NCBI GenBank assembly: GCA_965221595.1
Contig: OZ244900.1
Span: 1,612,001 to 1,676,000 of the forward strand
Direction of reading: 5' to 3'
Source: JAAXGX01 sp965221595
Lineage (GTDB): Bacteria > Acidobacteriota > Vicinamibacteria > Vicinamibacterales > UBA8438
DNA length: 64,000 bases
Numbering within the stretch: position 1 is the first letter of the stretch; each line of letters starts with the position of its first letter. The translations under genes were made by a program, and so were the position numbers. This document shows positions 48,448-57,244 of this stretch, one piece after another. Below the pieces are notes generated by a model. The model saw nothing but the letters and a program-made list of their open reading frames with translations. It made no database searches and was not told where the DNA came from.

Positions 48448-49277
48448 GGCTGCTCCTCCACGTTGTCCGAGTCGGCCGGCGCCCCGCGCTGGCGGCGGGC
48501 TTCGTACACGATCAGGGCCGCCGCTACGGCCGCGTTCAGCGACTCGACGCTCTTCCGCATCGGCACCGAGATGCGGCCGTCGGCCAGCTCCGCCGTCGCG
48601 CCGGCGAGCCCGCCGCCCTCACCGCCGACCAACACCAGGCTCGGTCGGGTGAGTTCGACCTGGTAGACCGACAATCCGCCTCGCGGCACGGCGGCGAGCA
48701 CCGTCGCGCCGTGCGCCCGGGCCGCGTCGATCGCCGCCTCGGCAGGCCCCACGTCGACGACGGGCAGGCGAAAGGTGCTGCCCATGGCCCCGCGCAGCGC
48801 CCTCCAGCCGAACGGATCGGCCGCACCATCGGTGACGAGCACCCCCGCGGCGCCGCCGGCTTCGGCCGCGCGTATCAGCGCACCGAGATTGCCTGGGTCC
48901 TGCACGCCGACCGGCGCTAGGACGAGCCCCGCGCGCGCGAACGCGCGCTCCATCCGGTCCGGGCGGTGGTGCGCCAGGGCCACGGCGCCGCCGGGGGACC
49001 GCACCGGGCTGATGGCGGCGAGCACCGACGCCGATACCGCGTTGACAGCCACGCCCGCCGCTTCCAGACGGCGGGCGAGCTCCACCAGCCGGCCGTCGCC
49101 TTGCCCGAGCGCCGCACTCGAGAAAACCGCCGACTGCAGCGACCAGCCTGCGCGGTGCGCGTCGTCTATGAGCCGGGCGCCGTCGAGCAGCAGGTGCTTC
49201 CGACCCGTTCGCCGGCAACGCTCGGCCTCCCGGAACGCGGAAACGACCGGGTTGCGGCGGCTGGTGATGGTCCTCAC
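48444..49277 (-). CDS. SpoU-family RNA 2'-O-methyltransferase (TrmH/RlmB type)
   Basis: A 277-residue SAM-dependent RNA methyltransferase with a trefoil-knot SPOUT fold. The N-terminal part resembles the SpoU substrate-binding domain (RKHLLLDGARLIDDA). Motif 1 QDPGNLGALIRAAEAGGAAG, motif 2 LVGGEGGGL and motif 3 ISVPMRKSVESLNAAVAAAL are intact (about residues 125-264). The exact target, tRNA or 23S rRNA, cannot be told. The start is GTG 49277. Its TGA overlaps the TTG start of rarA. Confidence 0.92.
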   Translation of the reverse strand: MRTITSRRNPVVSAFREAERCRRTGRKHLLLDGARLIDDAHRAGWSLQSAVFSSAALGQGDGRLVELARRLEAAGVAVNAVSASVLAAISPVRSPGGAVALAHHRPDRMERAFARAGLVLAPVGVQDPGNLGALIRAAEAGGAAGVLVTDGAADPFGWRALRGAMGSTFRLPVVDVGPAEAAIDAARAHGATVLAAVPRGGLSVYQVELTRPSLVLVGGEGGGLAGATAELADGRISVPMRKSVESLNAAVAAALIVYEARRQRGAPADSDNVEEQP

Positions 49278-49343
49278 CGGGAGAGAACGCGCGGTCGCTC
49301 ACTGGAGGCGGCACGGCGTCGCTGCTGAGCATAGCAGATGTGC

Positions 49344-49349
49344 TAGTCT
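49344..49349 (+). promoter_or_regulatory. -10-like TAGTCT for greA
   Basis: TAGTCT, 11 nt before the greA ATG at 49361, implying a very short leader. Confidence 0.35.
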
Positions 49350-49360
49350 GGGGCGGCATC

Positions 49361-49825
49361 ATGAAGTCGCGGTTCCTTAAGCGTTTCGAGGACGAGATTC
49401 AGGTACTCGAGCGCGAGCTGAAGCGCGAGCTGCCCAGGGAGATTCAACGCGCCCGGGAGCTCGGCGATCTTCGGGAGAATGCGGAATATCACGCCGCGAA
49501 GGAGCGCCAGCGCTTCGTGGAGGCGCGGCTGGGTCTCCTGAAGAAGCGCGCGTCTGAAATCTCGCTGATGAACCTGAACAAGCTGCCGCGCGACCGCGCA
49601 GGATTCGGCTCGACGGTTCATCTGCGGGAGGCCGAGGGCAACACGCGGGTATACCAGCTCGTGATGGCCGAGGATGCCGATCCCGGACGCGGTTGGATCT
49701 CCACGGCCTCGCCGATCGGGCGCGCCCTGATGGGGAAGGAAGTCGGCGACGAGGTCACGGTGCCCACACCCAACGGGATCCGCGAGTTCGAGGTCGTCGA
49801 GCTCACGACGATCCACGATGAGTAG
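49361..49825 (+). CDS. greA: Transcript cleavage/elongation factor GreA-type
   Basis: A 154-residue Gre factor that enters the RNA polymerase secondary channel and stimulates cleavage of backtracked RNA. The N-terminal coiled coil (about 1-75) bears the acidic tip LGDLRENAEYHAAKERQRF (about residues 34-52), the active element. The C-terminal FKBP-like domain ends VTVPTPNGIREFEVVEL. The ATG at 49361 begins the family N-terminus; an upstream ATG at 49340 adds seven atypical residues and precedes the -10 box. GreB-like members look similar. Confidence 0.88.
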   Translation: MKSRFLKRFEDEIQVLERELKRELPREIQRARELGDLRENAEYHAAKERQRFVEARLGLLKKRASEISLMNLNKLPRDRAGFGSTVHLREAEGNTRVYQLVMAEDADPGRGWISTASPIGRALMGKEVGDEVTVPTPNGIREFEVVELTTIHDE

Positions 49826-49895
49826 GTAGAGATCGATTCCTGCCGCGACCTCCGAGCCGCCGCCCCGCTATTCCCCCGACCTGCGGACCGCCGTC

Positions 49896-51317
49896 GTGTT
49901 GACAGGCACGGGCACGGCCGGCGCATACCATGCCGGTGTGCTGCAGGCCGTGCAGGATGCCGGGGTCAAGGTGGACATCGTTGCCGGCCGGGGCATCGGC
50001 GTGGCGGGGGCCATGTTCGCGGCCATCGACGGCGGCAGCTATCTGTGGGACAAACGGCACGGATGGGCGGCGCGTTCCGTGGCGCGCTTCTACGCTTGGC
50101 GCTGGACGCTGCGCGCGGCGGGCACGACGCTGGCGACGGCGCTCGGCGCGCTGCTGCTGCCGCTGGTGGTGTTGGTCGGTGCCTTGGTGGCCTATCCGGT
50201 CGGATTGATTCTGCAGATGACCGGGCTGCGCGTCGGCGGAGCGGTTGCGTCGGCGTACGCCAGCCTGGTGGAGACGGTCTTCCAGCCGCACGCGTTGCCG
50301 CTGTTGCTGCCCAGGTTCGTCACCCTCGTACTGCTCGTGCTGCTGGCAGTCCTGGCGGCCGGCGCCGCCGTTGCGACGCGGCAGACGCGCCATCGCCGTC
50401 GGGCCCGCGGTACCGGCTGGTGGCAGCTTTTCGGATCGCCGCTCGACACTTCGCGGGCGGCCGACTGGCTCACCGCCAGACTCTGGCGGGTCATGCGTGG
50501 GGCCGCGTCGACGACCAGGCCGGATGCGGCGAACCTGGGCCGGCGCTACTCGCAGTTGCTGGCGGACAACGTCGGCCAACCGGGGTTCCGGGAGCTGATC
50601 GTCCTCGTGCACGATCTCGACGCCCGGCGCGATCTGGTGTCGGCCCTGCTGGCCGAGCCGCATCGCGGCGCTTTCTTTCGCCCACGGGTGGGCGAAGAGG
50701 AGGGGCAGCGGCAGCTTGAAGCGATGGACCTGGCCGGCGCCGCGCGCCACCAGGCCATCGACCTGTTGCGCGCGGCCCTCAGCATGCCGGTCGTGACCGA
50801 TCCGCATCTGCTCGGATTTCCGACTGCGAGCGCCTGGCGGGGCGAGGCGCACCGACTGTGCGACCGCCCGGAGTCGACGGTCCGCCTGCTGGAGGAGCTG
50901 GCGCACGCGGGTGCCGAGCAGGTCGTGCTCGTGACGGCGTGTGCCGAGCTCCCCGGGCCGCACGCCCTGGAGGCGAACCGACGCGACGCGCGCGGTCGCG
51001 CGGGCGGGGACTTGGCGGCGATGGAGAGTGCGTCGATCCGCGATGCACTCGCATGCTGCAGCGGTCTCTTTCAGGCGGTGTTCCAGATTCGACCGACCCA
51101 CAATCCGGTCGGTCCCTTCGACTTTCGCGGCAACTACGACGAGCGTTCCGACCGCTGGCACACCGTTGCCGAGCTGGTCTCGCGCGGATACGAGGACGGC
51201 TTTCGCCAGTTCGTCGATTCTGTGGTGGGGGCCAGCGGTGAGTGGATCGACGCCGCGCCGTCGGGGTTGGCCGCGCCGTCGGGGCGAACTAGCCGTGCCT
51301 CAGCCGGCGAGGTCTGA
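49896..51317 (+). CDS. Patatin-like protein with Gly in place of the catalytic Ser
   Basis: A 473-residue membrane-associated protein. The N-terminus LTGTGTAGAYHAG is the patatin oxyanion-hole loop. Where GxSxG should follow, the sequence is GRGIG (residues 31-35), with Gly33 encoded by GGC (49992-49994), one base from AGC. Two hydrophobic segments (about 86-110 and 127-155) follow, then a soluble domain with TRPDAANLGRRYSQLL and HNPVGPFDF. Lipase activity is doubtful. The start is uncertain: GTG 49896 is used, but the conserved strand seems to begin earlier (RTAVV) and only non-standard codons lie between it and an in-frame TAG near 49829. It overlaps the end of the DHH gene by 18 bp. Confidence 0.75.
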   Translation: MLTGTGTAGAYHAGVLQAVQDAGVKVDIVAGRGIGVAGAMFAAIDGGSYLWDKRHGWAARSVARFYAWRWTLRAAGTTLATALGALLLPLVVLVGALVAYPVGLILQMTGLRVGGAVASAYASLVETVFQPHALPLLLPRFVTLVLLVLLAVLAAGAAVATRQTRHRRRARGTGWWQLFGSPLDTSRAADWLTARLWRVMRGAASTTRPDAANLGRRYSQLLADNVGQPGFRELIVLVHDLDARRDLVSALLAEPHRGAFFRPRVGEEEGQRQLEAMDLAGAARHQAIDLLRAALSMPVVTDPHLLGFPTASAWRGEAHRLCDRPESTVRLLEELAHAGAEQVVLVTACAELPGPHALEANRRDARGRAGGDLAAMESASIRDALACCSGLFQAVFQIRPTHNPVGPFDFRGNYDERSDRWHTVAELVSRGYEDGFRQFVDSVVGASGEWIDAAPSGLAAPSGRTSRASAGEV

Positions 51318-52802
51318 CGGCCGGCGGGCGCGACGGCCGCCGCGCGACGTCGGGCCGCGCTGCGCGGTGCGGCCCCGGAGCGCCGACTCCCGGCGCCGCT
51401 CGCTCGACAACGCGTCGTGCAGGAATCGGGCGGCCAAGTCGCTCAGCAGGCGGGAGACGTGCTCGTCGTCCAGACTGCCGAACTTCTTCCGGAACCCCGC
51501 CGCCGGCACGACCGCCTTGGCCATCGCCCGATGGCCGCCGGCGTTCCCGACGTCGGCGAAGCAGGTCTTCACGAAGTCACCGGCGTTGCGCGAGTAGCCG
51601 AGGTTGCGCACCGACACGATGACGACGTCGTTGACCACGCCGGAAATGATCGACCACTTGACATCCTCGAGCTGCAACAGGAAGTCCGCGGTGTAGGTGA
51701 CGAGGTCCTCGCGGGGCGCGGTGCCGACATGCGCCGTGAAGACCTGGTCGCGCGTCCGACCCTGCTGGATCGCCCGCGACACGAACGTGAGCCGCTCGAG
51801 GGTCAGCTCGGCGCCTTCCATCTTGCGCACCAGCGCCGCGTCCGCCAGCGGGTAGAGGTACGTGAACGCCGCGAGGTCGACGCTGTTCGTATGGCGGCTG
51901 AAGAACAGCGTGTCCGACTTGATGGCGTACAGCATGGCCGTGGCCGTCCGCTCCGAGATGTTGGCGCCGACCGCCCGCAGGTGCTCCGTAAGGATCGTGC
52001 ACGTCGATCCGTAGTCGGCCCGGATGTCCCTGAACGCCGCGGTGTAGCCGGTTTGCTCGGGGTGGTGATCCACGACCAGGTCCACCTTGTCGAGAAGTCC
52101 CCCGAAGTAGTGCGGCTGGACGTCGACGGTGGCAATCCGATCGTAGCGCGCCAGCGATTCGGCGGTCATCGGCTCGACCTTGATGTCGAGCAGGTTGGCC
52201 ATGCGCAGGTTCTCGGGTCGGGTCACGCCCTGAAAGGCTCCGATGATGGCCGTCGTCTTGGTGCGGTGCAGCAGGTTGCGCAACGCGAGCCCGCTGGCCA
52301 TCGCGTCCGGATCGGGATCGTTGTGGAGCAGGATGAGCACCCGGTCCGCTCCGGCGAAGTAGCGCTGGTACTGCTGAACGCGCGCTCGCGTCAGTGAGCG
52401 GCCCAGGGCGGTCACCAGCGATTCCTGCAGGAGCTGCCCCAGGCTGAGCACCGTGACGTCGGGGCATGTTTCCCGCCACGCGTCGGCGCGGGTCGTGGCC
52501 TGGTCCCCGACGCGCAGGACGTACACCAGCGTGGTACCCGCGTCGGTGACTGCCTCCAGGATGCGCTGCAGGCTCTGCCGGCCGTCGTCCTCGATGATCA
52601 CGCAGGTGGCCGGCGTTACGTCGGCTTCGAGGTAGCTGACCACCCGCTGCGGGTCGGCCACGCGCACCGGCATGCCTTCGTCGTGCAGGCGCCGCGCAGC
52701 ATCGGGGTCGTCAATCAGGAACTCGAGGTCGAGGTTCGAAGCAAGCGCTCGATGCAGAACCTTGACGACCAGCACATCCCGGCAGACGGCAACACACCGC
52801 AT
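51300..52802 (-). CDS. DHH/DHHA1 phosphoesterase with N-terminal Rossmann (TrkA-N-like) domain
   Basis: A 500-residue two-domain protein. The first 140 residues resemble a TrkA-N/RCK nucleotide-binding domain (CVAVCRDVLVVKVLHRALAS, CVIIEDDGRQSLQRILEAV). The rest is a DHH phosphoesterase of the NrnA (nano-RNase/pAp or cyclic dinucleotide) type: HNDPDPDAMASG (about 168-179), VDHHPEQ (about 251-257) and the DHHA1 motif GGHRAMAKA near 440. The C-terminal 40 residues are Arg-rich. The ATG at 52802 is preferred over GTG 52829 because TATAAT (52816-52821) lies between them. Function of the fusion is not known to me. Confidence 0.82.
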   Translation of the reverse strand: MRCVAVCRDVLVVKVLHRALASNLDLEFLIDDPDAARRLHDEGMPVRVADPQRVVSYLEADVTPATCVIIEDDGRQSLQRILEAVTDAGTTLVYVLRVGDQATTRADAWRETCPDVTVLSLGQLLQESLVTALGRSLTRARVQQYQRYFAGADRVLILLHNDPDPDAMASGLALRNLLHRTKTTAIIGAFQGVTRPENLRMANLLDIKVEPMTAESLARYDRIATVDVQPHYFGGLLDKVDLVVDHHPEQTGYTAAFRDIRADYGSTCTILTEHLRAVGANISERTATAMLYAIKSDTLFFSRHTNSVDLAAFTYLYPLADAALVRKMEGAELTLERLTFVSRAIQQGRTRDQVFTAHVGTAPREDLVTYTADFLLQLEDVKWSIISGVVNDVVIVSVRNLGYSRNAGDFVKTCFADVGNAGGHRAMAKAVVPAAGFRKKFGSLDDEHVSRLLSDLAARFLHDALSSERRRESALRGRTAQRGPTSRGGRRARRPSDLAG

Positions 52803-52815
52803 GAGGAGGTCTTCG

Positions 52816-52821
52816 ATTATA
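52816..52821 (-). promoter_or_regulatory. -10 TATAAT for DHH gene
   Basis: Perfect -10 on the minus strand, 13 nt before the ATG at 52802; it also decides between the two possible starts. Confidence 0.5.
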
Positions 52822-52839
52822 CGCCGCACGCGGCTGCGC

Positions 52840-52845
52840 TATCAT
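52840..52845 (+). promoter_or_regulatory. -10-like TATCAT for VWFA gene
   Basis: TATCAT, 10 nt before the ATG at 52856, back to back with the DHH promoter. Confidence 0.45.
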
Positions 52846-52855
52846 GCTCTTAAGC

Positions 52856-53785
52856 ATGACTGCCTCGCGTTATGTCCTGATCGGCGCCCTGTTGGCCGGC
52901 CTGGGCCTGGAGGCTCAGGAGCCGCTGTTCACCAGCCGGATCGACCTCGTGCACGTGGGCGTGTCCGTCCTGGACGGCGACGAGGTGCCGCTGACCGACC
53001 TCGGACGCGACGACTTCGAGCTGTACGAGGACGGCCGACTGCAGGAGATCGAGTACTTCTCCCGTGGCCTCGCGAGCGACGCAGACATCCTGCCGACGCA
53101 TCTGGGCGTGCTGTTCGACGCCAGCGGCAGCATGGAGCGCGACGCGCGCTTCGCGAAGACCGCCGCCATCAAGTTTCTGAACGCCCTCACCTACGCCATC
53201 GATATGACGGTGGTCGACTTCGACACGGAGGTGCGGGTCGGCCGCTACAGTCAGGCGGACTTTCCCCGCCTCGTCGAGCGCATTCGGCGCAGCCGGACGT
53301 CCGGGAACACGGCGCTCTACGACGCGCTGGGCGTCTATCTCGACGGGGCGTTCGCGCAGGATGGTCGGAAGGTGCTGCTGCTCTACACCGATGGCGCCGA
53401 CACGCGCAGTCGCATCACCTTGTCTGACGCCCTCGATCTGGTGAAGGCCTCCGACGTCACCATCTACGCCATCGGCTTCCAGAAGCATCTGCCCAGCGGT
53501 GCCCGGCCCGTCCAGCGAATGCGCCTGCGGCAGCTCACCGACGTGACCGGGGGGCGTTCCTACTTTCCGGGCGATGTCGACGAGCTCGACGGGATCTACG
53601 AGAAGATCGCGGCGGAACTCGCCGGCCGCTACTCGCTCGGCTACGTGTCGGGCAACACGCGGTTGGACGGGACCTGGCGCGAGCTCGAGGTCAGGCTGAA
53701 GACCCCCCGCACGGCGCGCGGTCGCCTGCAGGTGCGCACGCGCGAGGGCTACTACGCCCCGTACGTCGACGACGAGCCCCGGTAA
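52856..53785 (+). CDS. Exported VWFA-domain protein (acidobacterial type)
   Basis: A 309-residue protein. A short signal peptide (RYVLIGALLAGLGLEAQ, about residues 5-21) is followed by a beta-domain with the LTDLGRDDFELYEDGRLQEI block, then a von Willebrand A domain: LGVLFDASGSM holds the MIDAS Asp-x-Ser-x-Ser (about 85-95), SGNTALYDAL the Thr, and LYTDGADT the second Asp. This is the layout of the VWFA-related family (TIGR03436) abundant in Acidobacteriota. Metal-dependent protein binding outside the cytoplasm is expected; the partner is unknown. ATG 52844 lies inside the -10 box, so 52856 is preferred. uvrB follows 33 bp later. Confidence 0.87.
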   Translation: MTASRYVLIGALLAGLGLEAQEPLFTSRIDLVHVGVSVLDGDEVPLTDLGRDDFELYEDGRLQEIEYFSRGLASDADILPTHLGVLFDASGSMERDARFAKTAAIKFLNALTYAIDMTVVDFDTEVRVGRYSQADFPRLVERIRRSRTSGNTALYDALGVYLDGAFAQDGRKVLLLYTDGADTRSRITLSDALDLVKASDVTIYAIGFQKHLPSGARPVQRMRLRQLTDVTGGRSYFPGDVDELDGIYEKIAAELAGRYSLGYVSGNTRLDGTWRELEVRLKTPRTARGRLQVRTREGYYAPYVDDEPR

Positions 53786-53818
53786 TTCTCCCGGCCTCCA
53801 TCTCAACGCGGCGAGTCC

Positions 53819-55825
53819 GTGGTTTCGACCTACGATACGTTCTCGCTCGTCACGAACTTCGAGCTGCGCGGGGACCAGGAGCGCGCGATCGGGGAGCTCA
53901 CCGCAGGGCTCGACCGCGGCGACCGCCACCAGGTCCTGCTGGGCGTGACCGGATCGGGCAAGACCTTCACGATGGCCAACGTCATCGCGCGGGTGAACCG
54001 GCCCAGCCTGGTGATGGTCCACAACAAGACGCTGGCGGCCCAGCTCTATCAGGAGTTCCGGCGCCTGTTTCCGCACAACGCGGTCGAGTACTTCGTCAGC
54101 TACTACGACTACTACCAACCCGAGGCCTACGTGCCGTCAACCGACTCGTACATCGAGAAGGAAGCGACGATCAACGACGAGATTGACCGCATGCGCCTGT
54201 CGGCCACCCGCTCGCTGTTCGAGCGCCGGGACGTCATCATCGTGGCGAGCGTCTCCTGCATCTACGGTCTCGGTTCGCCCGAGGCGTACTACGGCATGCT
54301 GCTGCCCCTCGAACGCGGTCAGCGCGTGGAGCGCGACTGGATCCTGCGAAAGCTGGTCGAGATCCAGTACGAGCGCAACGACCACGAATTCGCACGCGGG
54401 GTGTTTCGCGTGCGGGGCGATGTGGTCGAGGTGTTTCCGTCCTACGACGAGCGGGCGCTGCGCATCGAGCTGTTCGGCGACGAGGTCGACGAGCTGGTGA
54501 GCTTCGACCCGATCACGAGTCGTACCCTCAAGCGGCATGACAAGATCGCCGTCTATCCGAAGTCGCACTTCGTTACACCACGCGAGCGCACGCTGGATGC
54601 CGTGGAACGCGTCAAGGCGGAGCTCGCCGATTGGCGCAGCCGGCTCGAGCGCGAGGGGCGGCTGCTGGAGGCTCAGCGGCTGCACGAGCGGACGATGTTC
54701 GACATGGAGATGATCCGCGAGATCGGCTACTGCCACGGGATCGAGAACTACTCGCGGCACATCTCTGACCGCGAGGTCGGCGAGCCGCCGCCGACACTGC
54801 TCGACTACCTGCCGTCGGACGCGCTCACGATCATCGATGAGAGCCATCAGACGGTGCCGCAGGTCCGGGCGATGTACCACGGCGATCGGTCCCGCAAGGA
54901 GGTGCTCATCGACCACGGGTTCCGGTTGCCGTCGGCCCTCGACAACCGTCCGTTGAACTTCGAGGAATGGGAGTCGAGGGTCGGGCAGGTGGTGTTCGTG
55001 TCGGCTACGCCGGGACCCTACGAGCTGCACGCCAGCCAGGGCGTGGTGGTCGAGCAGATCATCCGGCCGACCGGACTGATCGACCCCGAGGTGGAGCAAC
55101 GTCCCGTCAAGGGGCAGATCGACGACCTGCTGCACGAGATTCGCCAGCGTGCGGAGCGGCGCGAACGGGTGCTGGTCACCACACTGACGAAGCGGATGGC
55201 GGAGGACCTCACCCAGTTCTACCAGGAGCTGGGCGTGCGCGTGCGCTACCTGCACTCCGACATCGACACACTCGAGCGGGTGGAAATCCTGCGCGATCTG
55301 CGGCGCGGCCGGTTCGATGTGCTTGTCGGCATCAATCTGCTGCGCGAAGGCCTGGACCTGCCGGAAGTATCGCTGGTAGCCATTCTCGATGCCGACAAGG
55401 AAGGCTTCCTGCGTTCGAGCGGATCGCTGATTCAGACCGCCGGCCGGGCCGCGCGCAACGTGCACGGGCGGGTGATCATGTACGCGGACGCCACGACCGA
55501 TTCGATGCGGGTCGCCCTGGAGGAGATGGAGCGCCGCCGCGGGCTCCAGGCAGCCTACAACCAGGAGCACGGCATCACGCCCGCGTCCGTCGTCAAGGAC
55601 ATGGACGACGTGCTGTCGAGCATCTACGAGCGGGACTACGCCGCGGTGCCGCAGGTCAAGGAGGCGAGCGAGACGTTTCGCACGCGCGCCGAGCTGGACG
55701 CTCACATCGCCGGGCTCGAGACCGAGATGCGCACGGCTGCCGCCAACCTGGAGTTCGAGCGGGCAGCGACGCTGCGCGACCGCGTCCGCGACCTGCGTCG
55801 GCGGGATCTGGGGCTCGCTCAGTGA
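53819..55825 (+). CDS. uvrB: Excinuclease ABC subunit B
   Basis: A 668-residue helicase-like subunit of nucleotide-excision repair. Walker A GVTGSGKT (about residues 41-48), the damage-sensing beta-hairpin YYDYYQPEAYVP (about 98-109), DESHQT, INLLREGLDLPEV and QTAGRAARN (motif VI) are intact, and the C-terminal UVR domain (ELDAHIAGLETEMRTAAANL) that contacts UvrC is complete. The start is GTG 53819; no ATG lies closer to the conserved N-terminus. Confidence 0.96.
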   Translation: MVSTYDTFSLVTNFELRGDQERAIGELTAGLDRGDRHQVLLGVTGSGKTFTMANVIARVNRPSLVMVHNKTLAAQLYQEFRRLFPHNAVEYFVSYYDYYQPEAYVPSTDSYIEKEATINDEIDRMRLSATRSLFERRDVIIVASVSCIYGLGSPEAYYGMLLPLERGQRVERDWILRKLVEIQYERNDHEFARGVFRVRGDVVEVFPSYDERALRIELFGDEVDELVSFDPITSRTLKRHDKIAVYPKSHFVTPRERTLDAVERVKAELADWRSRLEREGRLLEAQRLHERTMFDMEMIREIGYCHGIENYSRHISDREVGEPPPTLLDYLPSDALTIIDESHQTVPQVRAMYHGDRSRKEVLIDHGFRLPSALDNRPLNFEEWESRVGQVVFVSATPGPYELHASQGVVVEQIIRPTGLIDPEVEQRPVKGQIDDLLHEIRQRAERRERVLVTTLTKRMAEDLTQFYQELGVRVRYLHSDIDTLERVEILRDLRRGRFDVLVGINLLREGLDLPEVSLVAILDADKEGFLRSSGSLIQTAGRAARNVHGRVIMYADATTDSMRVALEEMERRRGLQAAYNQEHGITPASVVKDMDDVLSSIYERDYAAVPQVKEASETFRTRAELDAHIAGLETEMRTAAANLEFERAATLRDRVRDLRRRDLGLAQ

Positions 55826-55952
55826 TTCGGCGGACGGGGTATGAGAAGATCGACCGGCGGTCCGTGGTGGAGGCCGTGCACCGCCTGCCGGTCGCCGCCC
55901 CGTTGACGGTTTCCTCCGCCGGTGGCAGAGAGCCGGTGGGAAGGGGAGTGCC

Positions 55953-56519
55953 ATGGTGAGCATGTTGAAGATGGCTTGGTTGCGCAGGTTTGCGGCGGGC
56001 TGCCTGGCCGGCGCGGTCGGGCTCGTGGTGCTGCCCGCCGCCGCGGCGGCCCAGGAGTCGAGTTCGGAACCGCTGGCGGTGGAGCTCTCGGCGCTGATGA
56101 GCAGCGGCCAGCTCGATGCGGTAGCCGGCCCAGACCCGGGTGAGGAGAACCGCTTCGTCGCCGCGCTGGCCTTCCCGGGGCAGCTCCTGGTTGTTTCGGC
56201 CCGCTACGAGGTACCGGTGTACATCGAGCAGCGGATCGCCGCCGGCCAGTTCCGCGACATCTACATCGACCTGAACTCCCGTTCCATCGCCGGCAGCAAG
56301 GTGCTGGTGACCGACTCGGGCGCGAACGGGCTGCACGCGTCCGGCGACAACGTCGACATGGTGGACGACGGATCGAGCATCTTCCGCCTCGACGGCGAGT
56401 GGCGCGACAAGGACATGTCCCGGTCCGAGTACGAAGAGGCGGTCGCGGCGGCGGACGCCCGCTACGCGCAGATGCTCGGCGTGCTGCTCGACGCGGCGCG
56501 TCAGGCGTCCGCGCCGTAG
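55953..56519 (+). CDS. Hypothetical exported protein
   Basis: A 188-residue protein with a clear signal peptide (LRRFAAGCLAGAVGLVVLPA, cleaved near AAAQES at about residue 35). The mature part is acidic and mixed alpha/beta (FPGQLLVVSARYEVPVYIEQ; RDIYIDLNSRSIAGSKVLV) with a C-terminal helix. I do not recognise a family. An AAGGGGAG site precedes the ATG. It follows uvrB after 127 bp. A run of ten G (56536-56545) lies 16 bp beyond the stop. Confidence 0.7.
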   Translation: MVSMLKMAWLRRFAAGCLAGAVGLVVLPAAAAAQESSSEPLAVELSALMSSGQLDAVAGPDPGEENRFVAALAFPGQLLVVSARYEVPVYIEQRIAAGQFRDIYIDLNSRSIAGSKVLVTDSGANGLHASGDNVDMVDDGSSIFRLDGEWRDKDMSRSEYEEAVAAADARYAQMLGVLLDAARQASAP

Positions 56520-56617
56520 AACCATCCCATCGGACGGGGGGGGGGCACGGACTGCGGCGTTCGCTGGCGGGTTGCCGAGGTTTCCGGTCCGTCTGGCCAG
56601 GCTGCACCGAGTTGCGG

Positions 56618-56623
56618 TACACT
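56618..56623 (+). promoter_or_regulatory. Possible -10 TACACT for tRNA-Val
   Basis: TACACT, 15 nt before the first base of the tRNA; no good -35 is seen. Confidence 0.35.
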
Positions 56624-56638
56624 GGCCGGCACCGACGT

Positions 56639-56713
56639 GGGCGCTTGGCTCAGTGGTAGAGCATCGCCTTCACACGGCGGGGGTCAGTGGTTCGAATCCA
56701 CTAGCGCCCACCA
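56639..56713 (+). tRNA. tRNA-Val (anticodon CAC)
   Basis: A 75-nt tRNA with encoded CCA. Acceptor stem GGGCGCT (56639-56645) pairs perfectly with AGCGCCC (56703-56709), followed by discriminator A and CCA. The D-arm has GGCTCAGTGGTAGAGC, the anticodon stem CGCC/GGCG encloses loop TTCACAC with anticodon CAC (reads GTG), and the T-arm has GGTTCGAATCC. All four arms fold. Confidence 0.96.
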
Positions 56714-56773
56714 CGCGGCCCTTCTTCTGCTCTCGGCAGCTCGCAGGAATGTCTCGATGCGGCCCATCGAATC

Positions 56774-56956
56774 ATGAGCCCCGAGCTGATCGGCACGGTG
56801 CTCACCGGGGCCGGCTTCCTGTTCGGCGTCTGGCGAATGGTGGACGGCGTGCGCCGTGAGTTGGGTGCACGCATTTATGGCGTGGAGGCTCAGCTGACGA
56901 ACCAGATCGGGGCCGTCAACAAGCGTATCGACGACATCCTGCTCTACTGCGCCTAG
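56774..56956 (+). CDS. 60-residue membrane-anchored small protein
   Basis: Starts MSPELIGTVLTGAGFLFGVW, one likely membrane helix (about residues 4-20), then an amphipathic helix with RRELG and NKRIDDILL. The layout resembles holin/XhlA-like small proteins that have a short helix plus a coiled-coil segment. It lacks a strong ribosome site. A similarly built, damaged gene lies on the opposite strand at 57245-57430. Sixty bp downstream of the tRNA; it could share its transcript. Function unknown. Confidence 0.5.
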   Translation: MSPELIGTVLTGAGFLFGVWRMVDGVRRELGARIYGVEAQLTNQIGAVNKRIDDILLYCA

Positions 56957-57244
56957 CGGGAATCGTAGCCATCTGTCGGGTGGGCTCCGACGGATCGGGC
57001 CGAATCCGGGTCGGAGGATCGCGGAATTAGCCCCCGGTTCCTCCCAGGAGGCGGCGGCGGTAAATCCATATGTGCACACAATCAAACCCACGGTACGCTG
57101 CCAGCGCCCGGATTCGGCCTTCTTGTCCGGTCTCGCGACCACCTCTATCGTTCCGGCAAGTACACCGTTCGTCGGGGTCGCCCCGGCGCAGTCAATCGTC
57201 GACAGGGTGGCACCCCTTGCGATGCGTATGTCCTGGACGGGACA
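56957..57244. other. Gene-free spacer
   Basis: Between the 60-residue gene and the damaged small gene I see no convincing coding frame. The minus-strand open frames here run across the tRNA or have random composition. No repeat or strong hairpin is evident. Confidence 0.5.

Noticed and set aside
52803..52829. GTG 52829 as the DHH start
   Set aside because: The TATAAT box lies downstream of it, and the conserved Rossmann strand starts near ATG 52802.
56536..56545. Run of ten G as a phase-variation tract
   Set aside because: It lies outside coding sequence, 16 bp after a stop and far from a promoter; more likely neutral or an assembly-sensitive run.
56684..57142. Minus-strand frame ending WWALVDSNH
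   Set aside because: Its C-terminus is read through the tRNA-Val gene antisense, a common false call.
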